Shown here piece by piece: positions 35,001-44,217 of a stretch of DNA of 64,000 nt. The stretch comes from Bacilli bacterium (GTDB taxonomy: Bacteria > Bacillota_I > Bacilli_A > RF39 > UBA660): the NCBI GenBank assembly GCA_900758495.1, contig CAAERO010000041.1, positions 1 through 64,000 of the forward strand, given 5' to 3'. Position numbers and translations under genes: made by a program. Each line of letters begins with the position of its first letter. Within the stretch, counting starts at the first letter, position 1. The notes beneath the pieces are model-generated. The model was given only the letters and a program-made list of their open reading frames with translations. It did not search any database and had not been told where the DNA came from.

Positions 35001-35765
35001 TTATCTAGTTAAAAGAAGCGAAAATAGCATAAAAAAGACACCAATTATAAAAAAGAGATAAGTTCTTTTATATCTTTTATAAGAAATTGATTCTTTTAAA
35101 AGTTCAAAAGTAGCAATATGAATCATTAAACCAGCAATAAAGGAAAGAAGTATTCCCATTAAAAAGTTATTTATGTATTTACTAAGAAATAAATAAGCAA
35201 TAATAGAACCGATTGGTTCTGAAAAGCCAGAAATAAAAGTATAAAGAAAAGCTTTTTTCTTGTTTTGGGTAGCAAAGTAAATGGGGATAGAAGTACTGAT
35301 ACCTTCGGGAATATTATGAAAACTAATCGCTAGAGCAAGAGATAATCCTAAACTTTTATTAGTAGAAGCAGATAGGAAAGTAACAATACCTTCAGGAATA
35401 TTGTGAAGAACAATAGCAAGCATAGAAACAAAGCCTAGATGGAATAGTTTCTTATTTTTTATTTCACTATTATCATTATTAGGGAGAAATTTATCAATTA
35501 AAATAGAAAAAATAATTCCAATAACAAGAAAAATTGCCAATATTAAAATACTTGGAAAGTTCTTAAAAGTATTAGTTAGTAAATTATAAGCTTCTGGGAT
35601 TAAGTCAATAAAAGACACAGTTAACATTACACCGCTTGCAAAAGCAAGAGAGGTAAGAATAATTTTTTTCTCATCTTTTAGTTTGAAAAGAACAGGTAAG
35701 AATCCTAAGAGTGTTGAAAGACCAGCTAGGGTAGATAGAATAAAGGCATATATTGTATTAGACAT
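35001..35765 (-). CDS. ZIP-family divalent metal transporter
   Basis: The 254-aa membrane protein has about 8 helices and two copies of the core motif H-N-I-P-E-G (in V-L-H-N-I-P-E-G and S-F-H-N-I-P-E-G). These are the metal-binding residues of helices 4 and 5 in ZIP/ZupT proteins. It should import Zn2+ or another divalent cation into the cell. It is first on a minus-strand block with yidD (39 bases on) and the ZnuA-like lipoprotein. A joint zinc-homeostasis role is tempting but weakened by the degenerate binding residues of the lipoprotein. No Zur-type operator was identified. Confidence 0.9.
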   Translation of the reverse strand: MSNTIYAFILSTLAGLSTLLGFLPVLFKLKDEKKIILTSLAFASGVMLTVSFIDLIPEAYNLLTNTFKNFPSILILAIFLVIGIIFSILIDKFLPNNDNSEIKNKKLFHLGFVSMLAIVLHNIPEGIVTFLSASTNKSLGLSLALAISFHNIPEGISTSIPIYFATQNKKKAFLYTFISGFSEPIGSIIAYLFLSKYINNFLMGILLSFIAGLMIHIATFELLKESISYKRYKRTYLFFIIGVFFMLFSLLLTR

Positions 35766-35827
35766 CTAATCACCATTATCTTTTATGATAAAGTTCTCTT
35801 AAATATGTAATAATAGTTAAATTTTTT

Positions 35828-35855
35828 TTGACTTGTTAAAAATACGTGCTATAAT
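35828..35855 (+). promoter_or_regulatory. Promoter of the sigma-factor gene
   Basis: TTGACT (35828-35833), 16 bases, TATAAT (35850-35855), with TGC before the -10 (extended -10). Confidence 0.75.
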
Positions 35856-35913
35856 AAACCTATTGATTTCACTTTTTTAAGGAATATAAAAAAATAAAGG
35901 AAAAACTATTTAT

Positions 35914-38361
35914 ATGATTGATATAGAAATGCAAAAATTAAGAAAACTTAGTAAAGAGGAAATAATCAACTTTTTTATGAAATTTAAGGAAGAGTTAAGT
36001 AGTCATTATAGTTATCTTTCTAATTATGATGATATATATAATCTTGCCGTAGATAAAGCTATTTCTGATATTTTAAAGGAAAATGATGTTGATTGTAATT
36101 TCACAATAGAAAGATATTTAAAGAAACATATTGATGAATCACTTGGAATTATCTTTAGTAGTATGCAAAATGAAAGAATAAAGTTATTTAATGAATTTTT
36201 AAATAGTAATTTACATTTTACTGCTAGTAATAAGAATAATATTGAAGAGTTTTCTAAAATAGCTGATTTTTTTAAAGATATAAATTATTTATTAACTACT
36301 GATAATGCTTTAGAAATTATCGAGTGTAATAAGCTATTAGAAAAGTCACTTAAAAAATTGGTTGATAAAAATATTCAAAGAATACGCGAAGATGATTTTT
36401 CTTCTGTTACTGATAATGAAATATTAATATCTTTTATGGAGGCTTATTGCTTGAAAAATGATATTTCATTAGTTGAAAATATGGAATTAACTAATGAATA
36501 TTATGAAACTATTTTAGATGATATTGATTCTACTTGTATATCTGATACTGTAAGAGCATATTTAAATACTCTTAAGAAGACTTTGCTGACGCCTGAAGAA
36601 GAATTTAGTTTAGCTAAGAAGGCAAAACAGGGGGATAAGAAAGCTGAAGCTGAACTTATTGAAAGAAATTTGCGATTAGTAGTTGCTATTGCTAAACATT
36701 ATGTTGGAAGAGGGCTTCCTTTTATTGATTTAATTCAAGAAGGTAATATTGGTCTGATAAAAGCAATTAGTAAGTTTGATCCAGATAAAGGGTATAAGCT
36801 TTCAACTTATGCTACCTGGTGGATTAAACAAGCTGTTTCAAGAAGCATTTACGATAATTCTAGGACCATAAGAATGCCAGTTCATTTTCATGAAAAATTA
36901 AATAAGTATGTAAAAACTACGAATATTTTATCAGAAAGACTTGGGAGAGAACCAACTGTAGAAAAACTTGCGAAAGAATTAAAAATATCTCCTGATGAGG
37001 TTGAGAAACTTTATGGTCTTACTGTTAATTCTATTAGTATTAATGCTTTTGTAGGAGCTAATAAAGATCGTGAACTTGAAGCGTTTCTTGCTGATGACAA
37101 GGCTTCAATCGAAAAAGATTATGAACAAGAAGAACTTAAGCAAAATGTAAAAAAGTTAATAGAAAATACCAATTTATCAGAACAAGAGAAACTTGTTATT
37201 AAACTTAGATTTGGGATAGACCAACCTACTGAGCAGGCTCTTAGTTTAGAAACTATATCTAAGGAGTTTGGAGTTACTAGAGAAAGAATAAGACAAATAG
37301 AAGTACGAGCTTTAAAAAAATTAAAGCGTTCTAGACAGATTAATGGTTTGGAAATTTATATGGATAATCCTGATAAAGCTTTAGAAAATCTTAAAGCTAG
37401 TAGACAAGGTCTTATCACCCAAAACTATCAGACTTCAATAATTGAACACCCTAATATTAAATCAACAAAAATGTTATTGCCTGAAATTCTTAAAGATTAT
37501 AAAGAAAAGGAAATAATACCAGCTATAGAGAAAATAATTGCTGACAAATTTAGAAATTTGAATGATGAGTTTAAAGCAAAACTGAAAAACTTAGAAATAG
37601 ATGAATTTTCAGCATCAGAAATTAATGAGTTTAATTATGTTATTGCTCCTATAGTGAAAAAGAACCTTGAGGAAAATAAAAATAGAGAAAGTGAGATGAA
37701 ATTAATAAATATGAAAACATTTGCTGAACTTTTTGAAGGATATCAAACAGAAAAAGTAATTGAAACTATAGATGGATTAGAAAATGGTGATTTAGAAATT
37801 TTTAAGAAAAGATTTGGTGCTGATTATGATGAAAATATTTCTTGTAGTTTAAGTCAAAAGGAAAGAATTAGGTTTAATAATCTTATTGTAACAATAAAAA
37901 GAAAAATAGATAGACAAACTAAAGAAAAGGAAAAAGTATTAAAGGAGCAAGAAAAAGGTGAAGTAGTGATGAACGAAAGTTTATTAGAAAATAAAGAAAA
38001 TATTACTCCATCAATCAGCAATGAAGAAAGTGATATAACAGTTCATGAAGAAGTATCAACTGATACAGGGTCAGTAACTACTCCAGTTGATAACTTATTA
38101 GAAATGTTTAATCAACCAGAATATATTGATTTATTAAAAGAATTAAATCCTTTAGAGTATGTTGTATTAGCTCTTAAATTAGGATATGTTACAGGAGAAA
38201 ATTATTCAACTAGTTCTATTGCTGATTTTTTAAAAATTGATCAAGCTAAAGTAATAGAAAGTGCTAAGACTGGTCTTAAGTCTTATAAAGAAAAAATAAT
38301 AAAATCGATTGATAGTATTGCTGAAAGTGATACGATTAAAACTTATAAGAAGGAGAAGTAG
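35914..38361 (+). CDS. Oversized RpoD-like sigma-70 factor with long C-terminal extension
   Basis: The 815-aa protein has a sigma-70 core at residues about 210-475. Region 2 ([14 protein letters not shown] and [12 protein letters not shown], then Y-A-T-W-W-I-K-Q-A) includes the -10-recognition helix. Region 3 follows, then region 4 with R-L-R-F-G-like L-R-F-G-I and [17 protein letters not shown]. The core resembles housekeeping RpoD, but it is not beside dnaG. A 210-residue N-terminal part is unfamiliar. About 340 residues follow region 4, including segments that look like further sigma-4-type helices ([10 protein letters not shown] near 620, and [15 protein letters not shown] near 742). Whether it is the primary or an alternative sigma cannot be told. 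Confidence 0.85.
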   Translation: MIDIEMQKLRKLSKEEIINFFMKFKEELSSHYSYLSNYDDIYNLAVDKAISDILKENDVDCNFTIERYLKKHIDESLGIIFSSMQNERIKLFNEFLNSNLHFTASNKNNIEEFSKIADFFKDINYLLTTDNALEIIECNKLLEKSLKKLVDKNIQRIREDDFSSVTDNEILISFMEAYCLKNDISLVENMELTNEYYETILDDIDSTCISDTVRAYLNTLKKTLLTPEEEFSLAKKAKQGDKKAEAELIERNLRLVVAIAKHYVGRGLPFIDLIQEGNIGLIKAISKFDPDKGYKLSTYATWWIKQAVSRSIYDNSRTIRMPVHFHEKLNKYVKTTNILSERLGREPTVEKLAKELKISPDEVEKLYGLTVNSISINAFVGANKDRELEAFLADDKASIEKDYEQEELKQNVKKLIENTNLSEQEKLVIKLRFGIDQPTEQALSLETISKEFGVTRERIRQIEVRALKKLKRSRQINGLEIYMDNPDKALENLKASRQGLITQNYQTSIIEHPNIKSTKMLLPEILKDYKEKEIIPAIEKIIADKFRNLNDEFKAKLKNLEIDEFSASEINEFNYVIAPIVKKNLEENKNRESEMKLINMKTFAELFEGYQTEKVIETIDGLENGDLEIFKKRFGADYDENISCSLSQKERIRFNNLIVTIKRKIDRQTKEKEKVLKEQEKGEVVMNESLLENKENITPSISNEESDITVHEEVSTDTGSVTTPVDNLLEMFNQPEYIDLLKELNPLEYVVLALKLGYVTGENYSTSSIADFLKIDQAKVIESAKTGLKSYKEKIIKSIDSIAESDTIKTYKKEK

Positions 38362-38396
38362 TTCTCTTTTTATATTGAAAAAATTATATGATTTGC

Positions 38397-38425
38397 TTGC
38401 GTCATTATTTAAATTGGTGTAAAAT
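38397..38425 (+). promoter_or_regulatory. Promoter of the transglutaminase-like cluster
   Basis: TTGCGT (38397-38402), 17 bases, TAAAAT (38420-38425), 26 bases before the first ATG. Confidence 0.6.
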
Positions 38426-38450
38426 ATTATTCGCTTCGAGGTGATAATAG

Positions 38451-39335
38451 ATGCTTGATGATATAAAAAGAAGAAAAGAAGATTTATTAATTCTTAAGAA
38501 TTATGTTAATAAAGAAACTAGAAAAATTGAAAGTTCAATTAGTGATGTATTAAAAGATGTTAATTCTTTAGCCTCAACTTTTGCTTTTAAAGATGATACT
38601 GAAAAATTAACTCTTGCTTCAATGCTAGTTACAATGGGTTATTTATCTAAAGATAGTTCCTATACCTATGATACAAGAATAGAAGAATCAAAACTAATGG
38701 CTAATACTTTATTGGATTATAGTTGTGTACCTTTTTCAGGAAGTGGTTGCTGTCGGCATACGGCTTCTTTAATTAAACTACTATTAGATGTGATGTCAGT
38801 TGAAAGTGGAGTAGCTATGTTACGAAGTGGTTTATCAACTGATAAAACAGTAGGAAAATTAGAACTAATGATGGATGATTTTTTTGGAAACTATAGAAAG
38901 GCAAATCATATGGCTAATTATGTTAAACGTGGTGATAATGTCTTTCTTTTTGAACCTTTAAAGAATACATCGATGCTTGCTTTTTATACACTTGATAAAA
39001 GTTTTACGGAAATTTTTGAAGACTATGGGAAACAACTTTCCTTTAAACTTTTCGATATGACAGTGGAAGATGATATTAAAAAGGAACAAGCCTTTGTCTA
39101 TAATTATGATTTATTTTCTTCTACTCCAAAAGAAATGGGACTTAATCAAACTACAAAACTAGAACAAGAAGAACAATCATTAATATTACAAAAATATGAT
39201 GAAGCATTTCTTACTATATTAGGAAGTCCAGAATTACTAGCAGATTTTAGGGATAGAAATGAAGAAAATATTATGAATATAAATAAGAGTTATCAAAAAA
39301 TATTAACTAATGAAAAACTAATATTAAAAAAATAA
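38451..39335 (+). CDS. Transglutaminase-like paralogue 1 (uncharacterised family)
   Basis: The 294-aa protein has F-S-G-S-G-C-C-R-H-T-A-S-L-I-K-L-L-L-D with a Cys in front of R-H, then N-H-M-A-N-Y-V about 50 residues later and F-L-F-E-P. The Cys...His...(Glu/Asp)-P order is that of the transglutaminase/papain-like triad, and I infer a cysteine-protease-like or transglutaminase-like fold. It has no signal peptide. Two related genes follow directly, so this is the first member of a tandem family. The ribosome site is GAGGTGAT. The substrate is unknown. Confidence 0.65.
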   Translation: MLDDIKRRKEDLLILKNYVNKETRKIESSISDVLKDVNSLASTFAFKDDTEKLTLASMLVTMGYLSKDSSYTYDTRIEESKLMANTLLDYSCVPFSGSGCCRHTASLIKLLLDVMSVESGVAMLRSGLSTDKTVGKLELMMDDFFGNYRKANHMANYVKRGDNVFLFEPLKNTSMLAFYTLDKSFTEIFEDYGKQLSFKLFDMTVEDDIKKEQAFVYNYDLFSSTPKEMGLNQTTKLEQEEQSLILQKYDEAFLTILGSPELLADFRDRNEENIMNINKSYQKILTNEKLILKK

Positions 39336-39352
39336 GAATGTAGGTGATATAA

Positions 39353-40213
39353 TTGAATAGAAAAGAAAAAATAAAAGAGTTAAAAGAATTAAGAGAAACA
39401 TTAGAATATAAAGAACATTATTTAGAACAAGAAGAGTATCAAAAGATGCAAAAAAATTTTGATATAGTTTTAGAAAGAACTAGTAGTTTAATAAATAATG
39501 TTTTTCCAGAACAAAAAATAGAACAAGCAATACTAGCGGCAGATCTTATTAGTATTGGTTTCTTTTCTTCTACTGGTAGATATAAATGTAATAAAGATTT
39601 AATTGAAATTGGTTTTTTAACTGATTTACTTTTTGAACTAGCTATAGTTCCTTTTACAGGAGAAGGTTCTTGTCGTCATAGTTCTGCTTTGCTTAAACTA
39701 CTTTTAGATAAACTAGCAATTAAAAATGAGATGGTAGGAATAGATAATAGTAAAAAGGATGAAGATATTGCTAAAATAAGAATGTTTTTAAGTGAATTTC
39801 ATCATAAAAAATTAGAGGTGAATCATACAGCTAATTATGTAGAAATTGATAATGATAAGTTCTTTATAGAACCAGCTAATGATAGTAATAGTATTTTGCT
39901 TTCTTACAATGAAGAAGGCTTTTTAAATCATTTTTGGCCAAAGTTAATTGAAGAAAACAGAAGCTTTTTATATAACTATTCTGCATTTTATAATGGTAGA
40001 AAACCTATTACAGAAACTGCCCCAATGTCTGTTAAAAGGCAAAGAGAATTTATGAGTAAATATAATAAAGTTACGCATACTATTCAAAATAATATTAATT
40101 TAATTAATTTCTTTAAAGCACAGAATGAACAATATGTAGAAAGTATTAATAATAACTATCAAAAAATATTAATTAAAGAACGAAAGAATGGTTTTATAAC
40201 CAATAATAGATAG
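39353..40213 (+). CDS. Transglutaminase-like paralogue 2
   Basis: The 286-aa protein uses a TTG start with TAGGTGAT upstream. It shares the family core F-T-G-E-G-S-C-R-H-S-S-A-L-L-K-L-L-L-D and N-H-T-A-N-Y-V-E-I-D, then F-F-I-E-P-A-N-D. Relative to paralogue 1 the N-terminus is more helical and charged. It lies 17 bases after paralogue 1 and 10 before paralogue 3, consistent with a local tandem duplication and one transcript. Catalytic Cys and His are kept, so activity is plausible. Confidence 0.65.
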   Translation: MNRKEKIKELKELRETLEYKEHYLEQEEYQKMQKNFDIVLERTSSLINNVFPEQKIEQAILAADLISIGFFSSTGRYKCNKDLIEIGFLTDLLFELAIVPFTGEGSCRHSSALLKLLLDKLAIKNEMVGIDNSKKDEDIAKIRMFLSEFHHKKLEVNHTANYVEIDNDKFFIEPANDSNSILLSYNEEGFLNHFWPKLIEENRSFLYNYSAFYNGRKPITETAPMSVKRQREFMSKYNKVTHTIQNNINLINFFKAQNEQYVESINNNYQKILIKERKNGFITNNR

Positions 40214-40223
40214 GAGACTCTTG

Positions 40224-41055
40224 GTGAAAATTAGTACGAAAGAAAAAGAAATTAGAGCATATGTAATGAATTATTTAGAACAATTAGAATATAAGAAAAT
40301 GCGAAAAGATTTAGATAAAATTTTAGAAAGTACAACTAATTTAACTAATAGTTCTTTTCCTAATCAAAAAATGAATCAGTTAATGTTTATTTTAAATCTT
40401 ATTCCTAATGGTTACTTTTCTGTTAATAATATTTATAGCTATAATGCTGCTGTTCCTAAAATTGGTTATTATCAGGATTCAATGTTTGAACTAGCTTTAC
40501 CAGTTTTTACAGGAGAAGGATGTTGTAGGCATAGTGCAGCGTTACTTAAACTAATATTAGATGAATTAAAGATTGAAAATGAAATAGTAGCAGTAGATAC
40601 TTTAAGAAAAGATAAAAACTTAGCAGAAATAAGGATGTTTCTTAGTGAATATCATAAAAAAGTTATTGGTGGTAATCATCTTACTAATTATGTTTCAATT
40701 GATAATTGTGATTTTTTTTGTTGATGTTGCTTATGAATTTGAAGACTCTGTTTTTTCTTATAATGATAATGGTTTTATAAATTATTTTCATAATAAAGAT
40801 AATGAAGAAAATTGTCCCTTCTTATTTAATTATTCTCCTCTTTATGAAGGAAGAAAAGATATTAGAAAAATCGAACCATTAACAATAGAAAAGCAACAGT
40901 ATATTAAAGAATCTTACGATCAAGTAAGTAGTGACTTAGAAGATAAGTTACTAGATATTATTTTAATGAAAAAAGAAAATGAACCTTATGTAGAAGATAT
41001 TAAGACAAATTATCAAAAAGTATTAATTAAAGAAAGAAAGCTGGGGTTAAGATGA
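40224..41055 (+). pseudogene. Transglutaminase-like paralogue 3, frameshifted at a T8 tract
   Basis: The first frame (40224-40724, GTG start after GGAG) ends right after I-D-N-C-D-F-F-C, and the second frame carries the remainder to 41055. The break is at eight T residues (40712-40719). Removing one T joins V-S-I-D-N-C-D-F-F to V-D-V-A-Y-E-F-E-D-S and restores the length and pattern of paralogue 2. The Cys in G-C-C-R-H and the His in N-H-L-T-N-Y-V lie before the break. It may be a decayed copy, a phase-variable switch or a homopolymer read error. The end overlaps queH by 4 bases (ATGA). Confidence 0.75.
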
Positions 41056-41684
41056 ATTATAATTTAGAATGTGAAAAAATACTAAATAGTATTAATTTAG
41101 AACATAAACCATCATTATTACTACATTCATGTTGTGCTCCTTGTTCATCAGCAGTTTTAGAAAGAATAAGTAAATACTTTAAAATTACTATTTTATTTTA
41201 TAATCCTAATATAACTGATTATGAAGAATATCTTAAAAGAAAAGAAGAGTTAAAAAGATTAATTAAAGATGTAGGTTATGATATAAAAATAATGGATTGT
41301 GATTATGATAAAGAAAAATTTATTTCCTTAGCTTTAGGGTTGGAAAATAAAAAAGAAGGAGATATTCGTTGTTATAAATGTTATAAGTTAAGACTTGAAA
41401 AAACAGCTATGGAAGCTAGAAATAATAATTTCGATTACTTTACAACTACTTTATCAATAAGTCCTTATAAGAATAGTAAGTGGTTAAATGAGATAGGGGA
41501 AGAGTTAGCTCTTAAATATAATATTAACTATTTATATGCAGACTTTAAAAAGAAAAATGGCTATAAAAGAAGTGTTGAACTATCTAATATATATCATTTA
41601 TATAGACAAGATTATTGTGGATGTATTTATTCAAAAGTAGAAAGAGATAAGATTAAAGCCCTTCAAGATCAAAAGGAGGAATAA
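41052..41684 (+). CDS. queH: Epoxyqueuosine reductase QueH
   Basis: It reduces epoxyqueuosine to queuosine in tRNA (the non-orthologous replacement of QueG). It has L-L-H-S-C-C-A-P-C-S-S (iron-sulphur Cys set) near residues 23-33, F-Y-N-P-N-I (metal-binding region), R-C-Y-K-C-Y-K-L-R-L and a C-terminal R-Q-D-Y-C-G-C-I-Y-S. At 210 aa it is of normal length. It starts in the last codon of the previous gene. The stop end overlaps the convergent radical SAM gene by 32 bases. No other queuosine genes are nearby. Confidence 0.93.
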   Translation: MNYNLECEKILNSINLEHKPSLLLHSCCAPCSSAVLERISKYFKITILFYNPNITDYEEYLKRKEELKRLIKDVGYDIKIMDCDYDKEKFISLALGLENKKEGDIRCYKCYKLRLEKTAMEARNNNFDYFTTTLSISPYKNSKWLNEIGEELALKYNINYLYADFKKKNGYKRSVELSNIYHLYRQDYCGCIYSKVERDKIKALQDQKEE

Positions 41685-42549
41685 AAGATTCATCACTTGT
41701 TTCTCCTTCTTGGATATAAGCATTAATAACTCCTAAGTCTAAAGCATAGTTAATGATATCATCATATTCGCTATCACTAACTTTATTATTTAGAAAAGGA
41801 AAAGTAGTACTTTTAGTAACAGGTGTATATTGATTCATTATACTAAGATAGATATTATCTTGGTATTTTTTGTAAAGATAATTAATAATCTTTTTAGTAT
41901 CATTTCCTTTAGTTGGTAATACTAAACATCTTACAATAATACCCTTTGTCATCATACCATTGTCATCAAACTTATTTATTCCTACTTGTTTATACATTTC
42001 ACTAAGAGCAAGACTAGCAACTTCAAAATAATTTTTAACTTTTGATAAGTCTTCTCCTAACTTATTATCAAAATATTTAAAATCAGTTAAATATATATCA
42101 ACATAACCAGCTAATAATTTGATAGTATTAATACTTTCATAGCCACTAGTATTATAAACAATTGGAATAGAAAGACCATTTGCTCTTGCTAGTTTAATTG
42201 CTTCAATAATACTAGGTACAAAATGAGTAGGAGTTACTAAATTAATATTATTAGCATTCTTTGCTTGTAGTTCTAACATTAATTCACTTAATCTTTCTAT
42301 TGATATATTAATACCAAAGTTATCATTAGATATTTCTTTATTTTGACAGTAACAGCACTTTAGATTACAACCACTAAAAAAGATAGTACCACTTCCATTA
42401 GTACCAGAAATAGATGGTTCTTCAAAGTAATGAAGAGCACTTCTTGCTACTTTTAAAGTACTAGTATTAGAACAAATACCTTTAGTAGTATTTCTATTGA
42501 TATGACATTTTCTTGGACATAATTCACAAGAGTTATATAAGTCATTCAT
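41653..42549 (-). CDS. Radical SAM protein, PflA-like
   Basis: A 298-aa radical SAM enzyme. An N-terminal C-E-L-C-P-R-K-C (extra Cys set) precedes G-C-N-L-K-C-C-Y-C-Q-N, which has the C-x3-C-x2-C motif for the 4Fe-4S cluster. T-D-F-K-Y-F and a TIM-barrel pattern follow. It is related to pyruvate-formate-lyase-activating proteins of the stand-alone type with unknown target. It is divergent from murC, with a likely promoter TTTACA-17-TATAGT on the minus strand (42595 to 42567). Confidence 0.87.
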   Translation of the reverse strand: MNDLYNSCELCPRKCHINRNTTKGICSNTSTLKVARSALHYFEEPSISGTNGSGTIFFSGCNLKCCYCQNKEISNDNFGINISIERLSELMLELQAKNANNINLVTPTHFVPSIIEAIKLARANGLSIPIVYNTSGYESINTIKLLAGYVDIYLTDFKYFDNKLGEDLSKVKNYFEVASLALSEMYKQVGINKFDDNGMMTKGIIVRCLVLPTKGNDTKKIINYLYKKYQDNIYLSIMNQYTPVTKSTTFPFLNNKVSDSEYDDIINYALDLGVINAYIQEGETSDESFIPPFDLEGL

Positions 42550-42566
42550 TTTCCTTCACCAATAAT

Positions 42567-42595
42567 ACTATACTATTAAAGTCAAATTGTGTAAA
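42567..42595 (-). promoter_or_regulatory. Promoter of the radical SAM gene
   Basis: On the minus strand TTTACA (complement of 42590-42595), 17 bases, TATAGT (complement of 42567-42572). Confidence 0.5.
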
Positions 42596-42603
42596 GAAAA
42601 CGT

Positions 42604-42631
42604 TTGAAAAAGTAAAGTAATAGTATATAAT
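42604..42631 (+). promoter_or_regulatory. Promoter of murC
   Basis: TTGAAA (42604-42609), 16 bases, TATAAT (42626-42631). Confidence 0.7.
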
Positions 42632-42654
42632 ATTGATAGAAAGAAGTGATTAGT

Positions 42655-43953
42655 GTGAAATATTATTGTATTGGTATTAAAGGAACAGGAATGGCGACCC
42701 TTGCTTCTATGCTTTATGATATGGGAAATACTGTTTCAGGTTATGATGATGCCAAAGATTATAAATTTACAGAAAAAGGATTAAGAGAACGAGGAATAGA
42801 AATATTTTATGATTCAACCCATCCTATAGATAAAGATACCATTGTAACAGCATCTAAAGCTTTTAGTGATGATCATAGAGAAATTAAAAGAATTAAAGAG
42901 CTAGGTCTTACTTTTAAGCCTTATAATGAAGTAGTAGGGGAAATAACTAAAAAGTTTGATACCATATCAGTTTGTGGAACTCATGGTAAAACAACTACGA
43001 CCTCACTACTTAAACATTTATTTGAAACTACTATTGGTTGTAACTATTTTATTGGTGATGGTCAAGGACATATTGATTTAAAAAATAAGTTATTAGTTAT
43101 TGAATCAGATGAATTTAATAGACATTTCTTAGCATATTATCCAAAGACTGCTGTTATTACTTGTGTAGAATTAGAACATACAGAAATATATAAAGACTTA
43201 GCTGATACGATTGCTACTTTTGAAAAATTTGCTAATAAGGCAGAATTAGTAGTAGCAAATGGTGATGATAAAAATATAAGACAAATAAAGTTTAATAATG
43301 AAGTTATTTTCTATGGTGAGAATGAAGATAATGATTATATCATTAAAAATATTAAACTTGCTAGTGATGGTTCATCTTTTGATTTATATGAAAAAGATAA
43401 GTTTATTTCTAACTTCTTTGTTCCTCTTTATGGACACCACATGGTGATGAATACGGTAGCAAGTATTATTGTAGCTTTAAGAAATGGTTTAACTAAAGAA
43501 GAAGTTAAAAAGTTATTAGAAAACTTTAAGAATGCGGCAAGACGTTTTGCAATAGAAAAGGTAAAAGATACTATTATAGTAGATGACTATGCCCATCATC
43601 CAACGGAAGTTAAAGTAACACTACAAGCTATCAGACAAAAGTATCCTGATAAAAAGTTAACTGTAGTTTTTAGACCTAATACTTATTCAAGAACTTCGGC
43701 TTTTAAAAATGAATTTGCTACTGCTTTAAGTGAAGCAGATAAAGTTTATTTGACACCTATTAAATGTGATAGAGAAAGAAAAGAAGATTATCCACCTATA
43801 TCATCAGATGATATAATTAAATTAATTCCTAATAGTGAATTAGTAGATGAAGATTCTATTTCTAAAGTATTAAAAGATAAAGATGGCGTAGTAGCATTTA
43901 TGGGGTGTGCTACAGTAGCACATTTAATTGAGAATTTTAAAGAATTATTATAA
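42655..43953 (+). CDS. murC: UDP-N-acetylmuramate--L-alanine ligase
   Basis: It adds L-Ala to UDP-MurNAc in the first ATP-dependent step of peptidoglycan stem-peptide synthesis. The N-terminal Rossmann motif is G-I-K-G-T-G-M-A-T-L-A, the P-loop G-T-H-G-K-T-T-T-T (about residues 105-113), and the central E-S-D-E-F-N-R-H and C-terminal D-D-Y-A-H-H-P-T-E are the Mur ligase family elements. At about 432 aa it is normal. I chose the GTG at 42655, with AGAAGTGA upstream, over an in-frame GTG at 42646. Its presence means the organism has a cell wall. Confidence 0.95.
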   Translation: MKYYCIGIKGTGMATLASMLYDMGNTVSGYDDAKDYKFTEKGLRERGIEIFYDSTHPIDKDTIVTASKAFSDDHREIKRIKELGLTFKPYNEVVGEITKKFDTISVCGTHGKTTTTSLLKHLFETTIGCNYFIGDGQGHIDLKNKLLVIESDEFNRHFLAYYPKTAVITCVELEHTEIYKDLADTIATFEKFANKAELVVANGDDKNIRQIKFNNEVIFYGENEDNDYIIKNIKLASDGSSFDLYEKDKFISNFFVPLYGHHMVMNTVASIIVALRNGLTKEEVKKLLENFKNAARRFAIEKVKDTIIVDDYAHHPTEVKVTLQAIRQKYPDKKLTVVFRPNTYSRTSAFKNEFATALSEADKVYLTPIKCDRERKEDYPPISSDDIIKLIPNSELVDEDSISKVLKDKDGVVAFMGCATVAHLIENFKELL

Positions 43954-43975
43954 GTCCGTATTTTACGGATTTTTT
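43953..43975 (+). terminator. Terminator of murC
   Basis: GTCCGTA (43954-43960) pairs with TACGGAT (43964-43970) around TTT, followed by T5. Confidence 0.85.
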
Positions 43976-44042
43976 CTTATTGAGAAATGTCAAATATTGT
44001 GATATTATATAAAATATCAAGAATACTGATAATAAGACAATA

Positions 44043-44183
44043 AGAAAGGTAGGGGCAGTTAATGGTAGTAGCAGAAAATAACTGTCAGAAATTGAATGTT
44101 AATTCAAGAAGTAGTAAACCTACTTTCTTTGGTAATGTTTTAAAGATAGAAAATAGCTAGTAAGGTATAAACCTATCTTTTTT
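44043..44183 (+). promoter_or_regulatory. Candidate cis-regulatory leader RNA of the 44218 surface protein
   Basis: AGAAAGGTAGG (44043-44053) can pair with CCTACTTTCT (44119-44128) and close a junction holding CAGTTA/TAACTG (44056-44061 with 44079-44084) and TTGAAT/ATTCAA (44092-44097 with 44102-44107). The same CTACTT can instead pair with the nearby AAGTAG (hairpin 44109-44125). A terminator-like stem follows, AAAGATAG (44142-44149) with CTATCTTT (44173-44180) plus T residues. The two alternatives would be a switch. It fits none of the riboswitch consensuses I know. Confidence 0.4.
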
Positions 44184-44217
44184 GTGTAATACTAAAGTAG
44201 AAGGAGTGTTTAATTAG

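Noticed and set aside
40645..41055. Separate 136-aa membrane protein
   Set aside because: Its hydrophobic start is an out-of-frame reading of paralogue 3; the downstream part is the frameshifted remainder of that gene.
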